64,000 bases of DNA from Ligula intestinalis. Taxonomy: Eukaryota > Platyhelminthes > Cestoda > Diphyllobothriidea > Diphyllobothriidae. Positions 13,232 to 25,700 of this stretch are shown here, one piece after another. The notes under the pieces are model-generated. The model saw nothing but the letters and a program-made list of their open reading frames with translations, made no database searches and was not told where the DNA came from. Made by a program: the position numbers and the translations under genes. The stretch is taken from NCBI GenBank assembly GCA_036362985.1, contig JAYGXS010000003.1, positions 39,673,835 to 39,737,834 of the forward strand, given 5' to 3'. How positions within the stretch are numbered: position 1 is the first letter of the stretch; every line of letters starts with the position of its first letter.

Positions 13232-13718
13232 ATGCACTGTGTACCAGACTGTCCTCGATCCGCGCTTTATTGTCTATTTTTTGTTCTTCTCGGCACCTCA
13301 GCAGCACAAAATGTGGAAGATCGGCATAAGGACCTCGTCCAGCCCCACGAGCTGAACCTTGAGGGGGTGCCTGTGATTATCAGTCAGCCAAAGAAGCTGT
13401 ACTATGCTTGGGAGGGCCGCCCGGCCGTCTTCGAGTGCGTTGCCGAGCCGGTCTCTCACGCTGTTGTCCTCTGTGCGGACAAAAAGTTTCCCTTCATGGC
13501 GCCGGGAACCAGCGATCTTCTCCGTGTCATACATCTGGACTCCGCTAATCGACCAACACCTGGGGGATCCCGATGGCACATCCAACTGCAGGTGCGAGCC
13601 AAGGATGTCGAGGAATGGTTTGGAGCTTACGAATGCGCATGTGAGGTCTGGAATCAGATACCGGCCCTGAAGCGTGTGAAAAAGGTCTTCAGTGAGAATG
13701 CCACGATTAAGGAAGCCT
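13232..13718 (+). CDS. unc5: UNC5 exon 1: signal peptide and Ig1
   Basis: Residues 1-162 plus one base of codon 163. The start ATG opens a signal peptide: hydrophobic LYCLFFVLLG at 12-21, with likely cleavage after the TSAA at 22-25. The Ig1 domain has Cys69 and the YECACEVW motif (Cys135, Cys137). Cys81 in VVLCADK sits where UNC5 Ig1 domains have their extra cysteine, so the family's second disulfide appears conserved. EEWFGAYEC matches the EELFGPEDYWC region of vertebrate UNC5. The donor gcct|gtaagt is a strong consensus. Confidence 0.92.
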
Positions 13719-16700
13719 GTAAGTTGCTTGCTGACTATGCTCTTCATTTGGCCATGTTTCTGAATAGAAGACCATATTTTAGCTTGCGTGAGAAACACAT
13801 GCAGACTGTAAATTATCCAAGATGTAGGTTTTGGCCAACATATTACTGAGTGTATTGAAGCATCGCTCCTACTGCTTGTCAAATACTCTGTTGATCTGAT
13901 GGTAGCACAGTCTCCTGTTCAGTTAGGACATGCATGATTAAATGCATTGCTTGCCGGCTGTGAATGCACCTGAAAGCTATTTATTATAAAGGCAGATGAG
14001 GTTGAGTCCCTGATAAGTATAAAGGTGGCAAAGACTGTTAAAGCCTTATATCTATTGATTATCCTTATGCATATCAGTGGACCCTGGGGTGCAGGAGACA
14101 GGAGTGAGCGTAAAATTGCAAGTAATCACTTCACCAGCTCGTGTACTGTGACTGACCTAATTTTTCAGGCCCTTTATACGCCCGAGAATTCTATTTTCAC
14201 GCTGTTAGTATCGTAGGACCACAAGGAGAGGTGGCACAGATGACTATATCGCATTATAACAGGTTACTCTTCAGCGAAGAACGCATGAAGTATGCTGAAA
14301 GAATTAAACTGTTGACAACGCTGGCCAAAGGCAGGGACATGACACGCTGTTTAGTTTTATTCGTAAATCCTAACGATTTTGACAAGAGTCGAGGCTGCTG
14401 CATGCATTTTAAGGAATCTCAAAGTTGCAAACATGTCCATCAAGGGATTCTGACGATCAGTTGATGAGCATACGCGTGCTTTCGATAAATTATCATCGGG
14501 CCAGTACATTTATATGGGAACGCAGTCAAAGGTAAGCGTGCGCTTAAGCAGGTATCTCTCATCATTCCCCTCCCCACCCACCCTATTCCGATGATTAACT
14601 TCTGCGACAAGACGACCATTATCGACCGCATGTTTTACCTTTGACCCCGTTACTCTGTAAACGTACTGGTCTGATGCGCATTCATCAAAAGCATGCGTAT
14701 GCTCACCAACTGGTCTTCCGAATCTCAAATTATTGCATGATATACCAATAGGGGGAGGGAGGTGACAGAACAGAACTTACACTAACATGAAAAAATGAGC
14801 GGGAGAGAACTAAAGTGTACTAGGATGGGGAAGCGAGTACACTTTTTACACTCTCACATCCACCCCTATATTCAAATACAGGTAACTGCTCAACTTTCGA
14901 AGGTGATCGTAGTCTAAAGGGCGCTTGGAACTTAAATGTCGTTCGGCCAGAATTAAAAAGATAATGGGTTCTCCGAGGTTTTTAGGTATTCTACCATTCG
15001 TTCGCAGAACTACTTGAAGCATCAAAAACTGATTGTAGTGTTATGGGTTGCTGGGCAGTGGAGTACACTACTGAACTGTGCTGAAAAAAGTCCGACTGGT
15101 TTTCTTCAGTCGATGGACAGCTTCCGAAGGATTTCTACTAACAAATCTACAACATGCAACCTTAAGCTTTCTAATGTTTTTTTTTCCATCAGGTTTTTGA
15201 CCAGGAGGGAGAGGGAAGAGGTAAAGTCAGGGAAAAACGGCAACATCAGCAACTGCTCCGAAGAGTGAAGATGCGCGATGTTTCAGAAAAGCCGCTTTTA
15301 AGGATTGTGCCACGTGATTGGACTAAGGGTCTTTAGGGCCAATGTGTGAGCTCTAGGGCTTATACTTGAACACTTCTGCATCAAAACTTGCTAACATGCG
15401 CTTAATTGATGTACGCGTCCCGCCTAGTTGCTCGTATGGGCCCGTGATATTACGGCTTATGACTAACCCTTAAACAGCCGTCGGCTCAATTTGCGCGTTT
15501 TGTGATCACTTGTTCGTGGTGTCTGGTACTAGAGAAGGAAGATGGTTTGCTTTTTGAAGCCACTCAGCTGCCTAGGTGTACATACCAGCGCTGTACACAC
15601 TTTCAGCCCCTCTCCCAAAATTGGTTTGCATTTTTTGTCGTAGCCCATAATAAGCAGTGTTCATAGCAAATGACAGGGACTGTTCGCGAAACACTAATAA
15701 TCTAGCATTAACATGCCCTCTAGCTTCCGACGTCCCGGGATACACATCTGTTCCTAAAAACAAAAGCGTCCCAACTAGAAGACTATGCGTTTTCTCATGC
15801 CAACTCCCTTCATTCATCCATTTATGATACAAAGAACCTTTGAAGTCGTTTTTCCTGACAGTGAATTGATCATGTGTGTTGTTAATGGAGGCTTCCTCAA
15901 AACTGACACAAGGGCTGGGCCATCGAAAATGACGGCCGCTAACTCCTGTATGAGTACACGTTCCGCTACAGGTGTTTGTATCAACTTTCAGATTAGGACT
16001 TAATCGCTGCGTACGCGTTCTGACGATATGCTCTTTACCGTCTCCCCCTCCCCTTTTCCTGTACAACTGCACTGCGCCAGTCTCAACACGCATGTGTATG
16101 GTAGACAAAAGGGCATGAGGTAGGGAGTGAAAGGGGGGAGAGGCGGGGGTCGGTAACGGAAAAACGATCCTCCATCACAGCCTCGGATTCTAGCCTGACA
16201 GTTTGTTGCCACACTTTTAGTCAACGTAAATGCCAACCACGTCAGTTTTAAGCCATCTTTTTTGTCCCTCCCCCTGTATTTTGCCTCACCCCCCTGGCTT
16301 CTACTTTTTCCCTCCTGTTCCACCATTCGTAGCGAACTGTTACCTTTTTCGCTACACCGGTTCAGGCTGAAAAATTAGGATACGGTCCCTGGGACAGTTT
16401 CAGAAGCAGTAGATCAGTCCCTAGCAAAAAGCATCTAGATACTTCGACTGGCTAACTTTTATGCAGTATTTTCTTATTCATCTTTTAGTATCCTTTTTGA
16501 ATGTGAAAAAGGAGACTGTGTGCGACACATCGTAGCTAAAGGCCGTACGCTCTCTGTCGCACGAACTTTCTAAGCATAATGGCACTCGGACGCAACATCT
16601 CAGCATGGAATACACACTTAAAAGAAATTCAAAATCTCTACTGACTCCAGGGCAGCGTTCTGTTATGTAATTATGACGAATAGATCTCGCACAATGTTGT

Positions 16701-19700
16701 CAGCAAACGGTAATCTTGTCAGAAATATTTGCAGTTGGTAGACTACGTGCAGTCGATAAAAACTCACAGGCAGTAGCGTGTCTGCCACGAGATGCCGATG
16801 TAATTCCTCCTCCCTGACTGAATGCAGTTGGCTCTAACTGTGAGCTATCAGAATGAATTCCTAGATGCCGCCTTCCNNNNNNNNNNNNNNNNNNNNNNNN
16901 NNNNNNNNNNNNNNNNNNNNNNNNNNNNNNNNNNNNNNNNNNNNNNNNNNNNNNNNNNNNNNNNNNNNNNNNNNNNNNNNNNNNNNNNNNNNNNNNNNNN
17001 NNNNNNNNNNNNNNNNNNNNNNNNNNNNNNNNNNNNNNNNNNNNNNNNNNNNNNNNNNNNNNNNNNNNNNNNNNNNNNNNNNNNNNNNNNNNNNNNNNNN
17101 NNNNNNNNNNNNNNNNNNNNNNNNNNNNNNNNNNNNNNNNNNNNNNNNNNNNNNNNNNNNNNNNNNNNNNNNNNNNNNNNNNNNNNNNNNNNNNNNNNNN
17201 NNNNNNNNNNNNNNNNNNNNNNNNNNNNNNNNNNNNNNNNNNNNNNNNNNNNNNNNNNNNNNNNNNNNNNNNNNNNGAAATAAACCGTTTAATGAGGGGC
17301 TATTGCTCACTACTGGTAAGCTATGGTGAAAAATCTCTTATAATGTAATATTGTGGCTTGTTATATACGTGTTGTTAATGGATGACTACAGGTGCTTCTA
17401 CTTCAATATTGTACTTCGTGTTCTGTCTCGCAATCTATAGGATACCTGCAGTATCAGCACCGAGGCTCACGTTTAGAGGATTCAGCGGCCACTGCGGCGG
17501 CTCTCCAAATTCGTTTTACTAGCGACCATTACGTAGTCCGCACAAGTGCCTGACGTGACTTGGCCGAGATGAGACGACCACGGGTCTGCCCCTTATTGAA
17601 GTTATTGTAGGGAGTATTCTGGAATCCTAACTTGTGGTTAGCAATATTCGAGCTGTTGCCACTTTTCTCTATACAATCTCTGCTTTCCCACAATCTATTC
17701 AGTTTATTTGACAAGTCATCACACTAATGCGCGTTTGATTGGTATAGAAACCGTCGCAGCGTCTCAACATGACAACAGCTGTCTCCCCCCGCCTTCCCCC
17801 TTAATGTCGCGCAAGTCTGCCGAGTGCACGCATGGAGCTCTCATGTGAGCTTGCGCATGCGTGCGAGCTATTTAGACCCCCTCGACCACCCCAACCCTAC
17901 CCCTCGAAATCTTGTCCATTAACCAGGCTGGTCAACTGAGATGCCGTATTGGTGGTGGGTGGATCGATAGGGAAACCGATATTTATCGATGCCTCGCACG
18001 AAATCGAAACAGACAAAGGCACAAAGGTCATAGGAGAGGAGGGAAGTGCGAGGAACTGTGGGACAGGCACAACGCAATTAGAACAAGTTAAAGGCAACGA
18101 AATACGCAGAATTTATTCAGGTCACCGAATTTCGCGACCTGTTATTTAACTGCGTACAGTCAAGATAAGATAAAGTAGGCATAAGCATAAACTGTTTGTC
18201 TGATATGCGGCTGCGCATGGTGAGGGGGAGAGGAGGAAGTTATCCAAGCAAGCAAAACATTTTTTTGCAACTTTAAGCAATACGAGTGGATACTCAAAGC
18301 AGGAATTATTATTTGCCTCAATTTTTTATTCAAGATATCATCTTAAAAACACCAGTCCATTAAAAATACTGATAGGCACTTGCCCCAGGTGGATTTTCGA
18401 AGCATTTTTTAAGTTACTGAACTCCTTCTGTTAAGTGCCTGCAGCTACTTCGGTAAGGATGACTTATATGGCCTCACAGGAGATGAAAACACACCCGCAT
18501 TACAGGTTTTTTGCGCTAAAGTTCAGGGAAACTAAGTCTAGGTTACAAGCAGGACTAGTGTTATGTTTACAGCCAGATTAGCCTTCATATACGAGCGGAA
18601 ATTCGAGTCCCAGGATGTAGCTGAGAAGAAGCAGATCCGATCACTGTGGCGTGAAATTTTTCTCCTAGCGATCGCGTATATTCTCAGTTAACATCAGGAT
18701 TAGTTAAGGTTAAGTTCCGGGTTATTGTTGTCTATAGGGTTAGGGCTTTGGACATGGTCAGGATTAAGATTATGGCAATGGTTTAGATTTATGTGAGGGC
18801 TAGTGTTAGGATTTAGAACACAGGAATATTTCTCTTTCCTGGAATTAGGCGGAAAACCACCTTTACTAGTTGGACTAGGGGTATTTTAGGTTTCCTTTAG
18901 GTTTTTCTTCATTTCTGGCAATCAGAAGAAGTCTCAGGGAGGGGAGGGGATACGTCGGACGAGAAAGGTAGATGAGAAACCGGTGTCGTGCCATTTTTGC
19001 CAAAAGTGGTTGCTTTTGAATGCTATGTGGACATGCGCATTGTCATGATAAAACAACCAGTCTTCCTATCACCACGATTCAGGTCGTTTTATCAACATCT
19101 CACGCAATCGCTCCAGAACTTGCAGTTGGTAATGTTGGTTCACTGTGGTTCCATAAAAAACAAACTCTTTGGCGTGCATTCTTGCGTTCTTCGCCGATTG
19201 TTCTGCGGCGATAAAACGCGATGGCATCGGGCACTTAAAAAAAATCAATTTCGTCTGTTGTGGACGTTGGGGGAAACCTGAACGGGGTTCGTCTTCAAGC
19301 GATATTTTGCCCGTTCGGAACCGAGCACCCATCCGTAAATTCTCGCCTTGCTTCCCTCCAATGAATTTTCTCCAGGCATTAACATGGTTTTGCAGCTGTG
19401 TTCTTTAAAATAAAACAGAATTTGATGTTGGCGGTTTGCTCCTAAAATTTTGATATCATAAAATCGTCAAGAGCGTTGAGAGAAGGTTTAATAAAATAGT
19501 CATTCTGGCCGCTGCAATGGTTTCTTATGAACGCTACTTGGCCAGCTGAACTGGAAGAGTGTCTACTAAACGCACCTAGCGGAGGAAAGAGGAGTACTGT
19601 CAACCTTCATGGCTACAGACACTAATCCTAGTTTTCGGGTACCCCGTCGTAAGTGGGACCTCTGCCTATCCATCACCCGATCTTTGCTATTAAAAACGAT

Positions 19701-22700
19701 AGATAGCACCAGCAGTTTTTCACTGTAGCGTGAAATTAGCTCCGGCACACTGCCACTTTTCATATGTTGCACATGCTAAGCGCAAATAATTCGGTTCTTT
19801 TTGCTAGTGCCCTCATGCCAGCTACCACATCACGAGTTTAGATATCTAATTCATGTGTAGCAGGCACTCACACGCTAAGGGCGCCCTAGATAGAGTAAAT
19901 AGCACCTTTGACGGACAACACCTAAGGCGATTTTGCCTGCATGTGAATAATGATGGCATCGTCATCGCGGCCTCGAGACCGGCCGTCCGAGCGGCGCATG
20001 GTCCTTTTGCGAGTCCACAGTTGGGGGGTGAGCGCAGTGTGAGAGGGTGTCGTCTCACCTTCCAATTTGGAACTTCCAAACCTTTCTGTATAATGAACCA
20101 TCTGCGCCCGACCAGAAATCCACTGCTGTCTTCGAGGGCAAGTAAATCTTGCACTACCCTGACTCATTGATGGCTCAATGTTCTGGGCGCCAGTGACTGC
20201 GATAGGCCAAGAAAATAAAATTTATGTTGGGGCTAGCACATGTAATCGAATTTACAATTGCTGCAGCATGACCGTGTCTTCAGTTACCTGGCCTCAGATC
20301 TCGCCGCCACTGCTCCGTGTTACTCTGACAGGGCCCACAAGGAAGGGCTCTGCAAGATGTTTCAGTGGAGGGACAGGAATGTAATTTAAACCTGGTCTTC
20401 GCGCACTTATGTGCACCCGCCTCACATGAGAACGTTTGTCCGAACTTTGCGTTTATCGCACCCTATATGAGGTAGGTCTAGGAAGAAAAACGGGAATTTC
20501 CATGAGGAAGCAGGATCTCGCAAAGCAGACGCGAAGTAACAGCATGCAGACAGATGAACAACAGCTTAATTTTCAGCAGTTATTACACATAGTTTAGTAT
20601 AACAAAAACCTGTCTGTCATTGAAACGAGGTTTAAAATTTGCAGTAAATCGTGATCCTGGTTTAGTTGCAGGTGCTTCATTTCAAGGAACTCATCTGATT
20701 TGTTCGTTTCTGCGTTCATGAGGTCATGTAAAAAGTATGGTATCGCGGACTAACACCCTGGATAGTCTTCACTTTCGACTTATTGTTTGTCTATGGATAC
20801 AAGTTTGAGTTTCTGTTATACAGAATGATTCAGAGGATACTTAGCTCTAATTATTATAAAAAGTTGCAAATAAAGGGAGCAATATATTTGAAAAGGTCAA
20901 CCATTCTTCACAGTACAGTTGCGACACCATTCAGTGGTGGAATCAGTTACTTTCTTCCACATCGCTGATTGAATATCATCTCATGTACTAGGTTTATCCA
21001 CATTGGCAACGTTGTCCGTTCGTTCGAATTGTTGTACAAACTCGTATATTGTCAATTAAGATGGAAGTTATGTATCAAATGATTTACTTCACTGAACTCT
21101 AACATCTTTAGAACTCTGGTTCGATGGATAATAACCGTTGACAGGATGAACAATTTCTTTGATTTTTCAAGTACGTCGTGTGTAGACGCTCTTTGAAATT
21201 CCCCCAAAGGAGACTGCGAATGCTTGCCTACCCACTAAGTTTGTAAACAAATAAAGAAAAGAATAACCACGAATATCCTACGAACTTCTGAAAATCTCTA
21301 TTGAATATCGACTTCACACCAGAAACATCTAAAGTTTTATATTTGTCCGAAACAGGTGCGCATGCTTTTTCTTTTTACTGAAAGTAGTAAATTCTTTTAT
21401 GAACTAATGATGCCGGTTTGCACCTCTGTTCTTCTAACCTTTCAAGTTGATAGAGCTATAAATTACGCTTAGTTTGCCTCCTGTTTCCAAGGTGCAAGAA
21501 GCTATTTATTTTATTTTCTCACAAAAAACCCTATTTTCCAAGAGTCAGATCTCCAGAGTTAGACAGAAAAGACTCTTCTCCAAGCAACTAACGGACGGGC
21601 AACTACGAGTACTCCAGCATGAAGCGTGTTTTAGCACCACCGATGCCGACCCTGTCGAGTTCGTTGTAGCCGTAGAAGCCATGCTTGTGAGGACTGAAAC
21701 AACAGAAGACGAGAAGCATTCCGTTCGACAACAGGTCACCTCCCTACCGATGACACACCGACCAGCCCAATGTGTGTCGAAGAATGAGGCGAAAGCTATG
21801 AAAGAGCTGAGAACGGACGACCGTATTATCATACTGCCCGCAGATAAGGGACAGTCAACGGTCGTCATGAATCGCGAAGACTATGACGAGAAAGCCAAGG
21901 CCCTACTTGATGACAGACAATCCTACAGACAGGCAGAAAAGTCAGAAGCACAAGCAGTATCAAATCAGTTGAAAAAACTCCTTGGAGAATTCAAACGCCA
22001 GAATGTGATTACAGAAAACGAACGATGTCTGATGAAACCATCAGATACTGCCCTAGCTCGCTTCTATGGTCTGCCAAAGATCCATAAACCGAACGTTCCA
22101 TTGTGGCCAATCGTTGCCCTAAAAGGCAGCCCCACTTAAAATTTGGCTAAATGGATGAGCTCGAAATTAAAATTCCTCCAAGAGAACCCTGCTGCCTGGG
22201 TCCGTTCAGTCTCCCAATTCCTGACAGGTCTCCATGGCAAGAGGATTGAACCAGACGAAATGATGGTCTTCTTTGACGTGACATCACTATTTACATCAAT
22301 TCCACCGGGTTTGGCACGAGATGTCTTGCGTAGGAGAGTTGAGGAGCGTTACGACGAAACCCAGAGTCCACTTAAAATCGAACACCTCGTGAGACTTCGA
22401 ATTTTGTCAAAAGACTTACTTCACCTTTGCTGGAACAACGTATGAACAAATCAAGGAAACTCCGATGGGCACTCCGATTTCCGGTCTAGTAGCAGAATTG
22501 ATCCTGCAGGAGCTGGAAAAGATTGGCTTCTCCCATCAGCCCCCGATCTTTTGGCGCAGTTACGTTGATGACACGTTCGTTATCGTCGAAAGGAACACGC
22601 TGCAGAGCTTCCATGATCTCCTCAACTCGATCTTCCCAGATATACAATTCACGCGGGAAGATGAAAAAGATTAGCAGCTACTCTTCCTCGACGTGCTCGT

Positions 22701-25700
22701 CATGCGAACTCCCGACGGCACAATAGAAACGAAGGTCTACAGAAAGGCTACGAACACTAGACAGCTTCTCAGTTTTCACAGCAATCATCCGATGGCTCAC
22801 AAACAAGGCTGTGTAAGAACGCTGTTTAAAAGGATCCAGACACTGCAGCAACCCGGAAGAAAGAGCACGTGAGGCTCGGCATCTGCGCGAACGGTTTATG
22901 CAGAACGGTTATCCTAAAGCCTTCATAAACCGATACCTACGGCCCCGCCCTCCGAGGACCCAAACAGAACCAACTCCCACGATTTGGCATGTGCTGCCAT
23001 ATATCAAGGACGTGTCGGAAGCGACAGAACGTATTGCCGCAGGACCAGGCGTTGGAATTGCGCATCGTCCCAAGGCTACCATGCGCAGCCGGGTCATGAG
23101 GATCAAAGATCGGCTAAATCCCAGTGAACAATCGGGTGTGGTGTATCGCATACCATGTCTAAACTGCCCTGTAAATTACACGGGACAAACAGGACGCATG
23201 CTGGGTTTGCGCATACAGGAACACAAGTCGGCTGATCGACGGGGTGATGAATCTTCGCAAGTGGCCACCCACACCTACGGGGCGGGTCACAAGTTCAACT
23301 TCGCAGCTGCGAGGGTAATTACCCACGCAAGCAGCAAGACGGGCCGAGAGCTGATTGAAGCCTGGGCGTCGGATGACAACTCAGTTAACCGATGCATTGA
23401 GCTGGCGCCTTCATATGTTGCCCTGCGCGGGTATCTTCGGACCCATGGCACTGGTGGTCCTGTCCCTCCCTCCCTCCCTGCTACCTTACCCTCCTCCGCC
23501 CCTATGACGAATGATTGATCTCTCCCCCTATACATTTTGCTTGCTCTCGTTAACAGTTAATTGCCCCCCCCCCCTTTTTATTTTTTTTCCTTTTTTTTAC
23601 GGTTAATTTTCCCCTTCCCCCTGTAAAAATTTTGCTTGCTTCCTTTGACGGTTAATGAACCCCTACCCCTGTTAATTTTGACTGCTTTCGTTGACGGTTT
23701 ATTGGTCCCTTCCCCCTATAAACGTTGCTTGCTTTCGTTGACGGTTTTATCCCTGACGATGGACTCCCGCAATAGTTCGAAAACTCAGACAAATAAAACT
23801 CAGATTCCGGTGATCGAAGCTGCTTCTTCTCAACTTTGAGCATAATTTGGTACAGCCTGTTTGGTTTTTTGACAGTTTGTTGTCATTGCCGGATCATGTT
23901 TCACCAGAGACTCTGTCCGTACGTGTCCGCCCATGATGGTTATGTTGTTGGGCGCTGCCATTCGTGCGCCGGCACCGATGCTTCGTTCTTTGGTGTTGCG
24001 CCTGATTATCAGTCGTGGATGTAGACTCGTAGTTTTTCTTATTGGAGTGGGAGGTTGAGAAAAAAGGTGGCTCTGAGTTAAAAAAATTTTTTTAAGTGGC
24101 ACAAGTAAAAAATTCGTCGGCAGGAGTTTCCTTGGTAGCGCAAATATGCTCTTATTTATATTTAAATGCCAACTCCAACGCTTCCCGTAATGCAAAAACT
24201 TAGGGCATTTTACATGCGATATCACTATCCCAACCTAACCCTTACCCTAAACCTGAACCATAGCTTAACCCTTACCCTAACCCTAACCTTTACCCTAACC
24301 CTTACCCGAACCCTAACCCCAGCCATTACCCTAAACTTACCCTAACCATAACCCTAAGTCTAACACTTACCCTAACCCTAACCATAAACCTAACTCTTAC
24401 CCTAACCCTAACAGAAATTAATAGTGTAGGCATTTTAATATAAATAAGAGCATATGTGCGCTGCCAAGGAAACTCCTACCAATTCGTCTAGATTAATTCT
24501 GACAGCAAAGCTGGACATATCGGTATATTATGGAGTGGATCCAACAAACCTTAAGAGAGACCGAATGGCCATTTCTGGCTTATTGGCCGTCATTAACCAG
24601 TTCTAACCAATCCCAGTTGTGGATCACCCGAGATTCGAACCCGGTACCTTTGATCATTTAGTTTACCACTCTACCATTGCACCACGGGCTCGTTGCTTTT
24701 TCAGTTGAGTCTAGTTGAACAAAGCGATGCCGTTGTGGTATTTATATCAGCCGTTCTCTGCTGAAGGACCGAGGACGTCTCTGCATTCCCTACTTACTGA
24801 CGTGAAGTAAAAGGAATGGGGAATGCAAGTGTGGAACTAACATGACATTGCCTACGGATGTGCTGCTGGACTTATTATCTGAACTGCAATAACTTCTACT
24901 ATGGTCGCGTGCGCGTTCCAAGCTGTTGTAAATTGATATTATTGGTCATTGAGAGACTTTTCCGTTGAAAAATAAATGTTTAAAGACTGTTGATGTTACA
25001 AGTGATCTTCCACGTGGCGTGAAGCAAATATCGCCCCTAGAGCAGCTGTGGAATGGAAGTTCCGATCACCTCCTTTTCCTCAAAACGCAAAGACAGTGAC
25101 GCGGACTATTTGCGGCCGAAGCGTGACAGCAAAGCCGACAGCAAAACGAAACCAATTTGTGCATTTGCCATTGTGTCTGAATACTCGAGACAAAGCAAAA
25201 ATTTATGTCAGTTTAGTTTCCCTGTTAATTTTAACATTTTTTAAAGAAGGATTTCACACTTTGAGCGGTGCCTCGCTGTTCATTTCTCCTTTGAATGTGC
25301 ATTCGTCTTCTACTCGAAGCATCTTATCTGGTACATTTAATGTCTTTCATGTACAAACTGTCATATCTCATCTCCATCTAGATCTAGAGCGCGAATTCCA
25401 GCTGGAACCTATTCCAGAACAAGTCTCGGTGGGTCAACGTCTCCTTCTCTCCTGCCAGCCGCCGCGTGGAAAACCCACACCAAGCGTAAGCACCAGTTGT
25501 TTGCAGCCATACAACCTGCTTTCTTTCCCCAAGCTCTACTCTGCATCGTTTTTCCCCGTTAAGGAAGAGGATTATGTAGTGCCGCGCTCTGACCACCCAT
25601 ACTGAACACCATCATATCCTTGGTCGTTTTGAACCCGTGAGGGGAGTTCCCATATGGTCGAATTGTCTAAGCTCGCACGCAGGTCTTCAGCTGCATTTAC

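Larger units (their letters stand above)
21440..23835 (+). mobile_element. Penelope-like retroelement, family 1, nearly full length
   Basis: Element comprising the damaged RT/GIY-YIG coding region (21474-23518), a 3' UTR of degenerate tandem units (23520-23750), a hammerhead-like motif (23753-23782) and an AATAAA (23792-23797). Inserted in sense orientation in UNC5 intron 1. The 5' boundary is approximate, and no flanking repeat of the hammerhead motif was found upstream, so the copy is probably 5' truncated. Confidence 0.85.
13719..25381 (+). other. UNC5 intron 1 (11.7 kb), filled with mobile elements
   Basis: Phase-1 intron from gtaagt to catctag. It contains, in order, a foldback element, the assembly gap, a PLE-tail fragment, an R2-like repeat, a mariner relic, a nearly full-length PLE in the same orientation as the gene, the telomere-like TIR element and a SINE. 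The stretches 14725-16876, 17277-18080 and 19415-21440 show no recognisable gene. A 178-codon unrecognised frame lies on the minus strand at 15572-16108. Confidence 0.85.

Noticed and set aside
13113..13355. Alternative UNC5 start at 13113
   Set aside because: It is in another frame from Ig1 and would need an unsupported frame change; the ATG at 13232 gives a proper signal peptide.
16822..17329. Three ~150-codon open frames on both strands
   Set aside because: They consist almost entirely of undefined residues from the 400-N gap.
24610..24700. Possible tRNA gene on the minus strand
   Set aside because: A and B boxes are present but the cloverleaf arms do not pair and the sequence continues into the SINE core shared by other copies; it is a SINE head.
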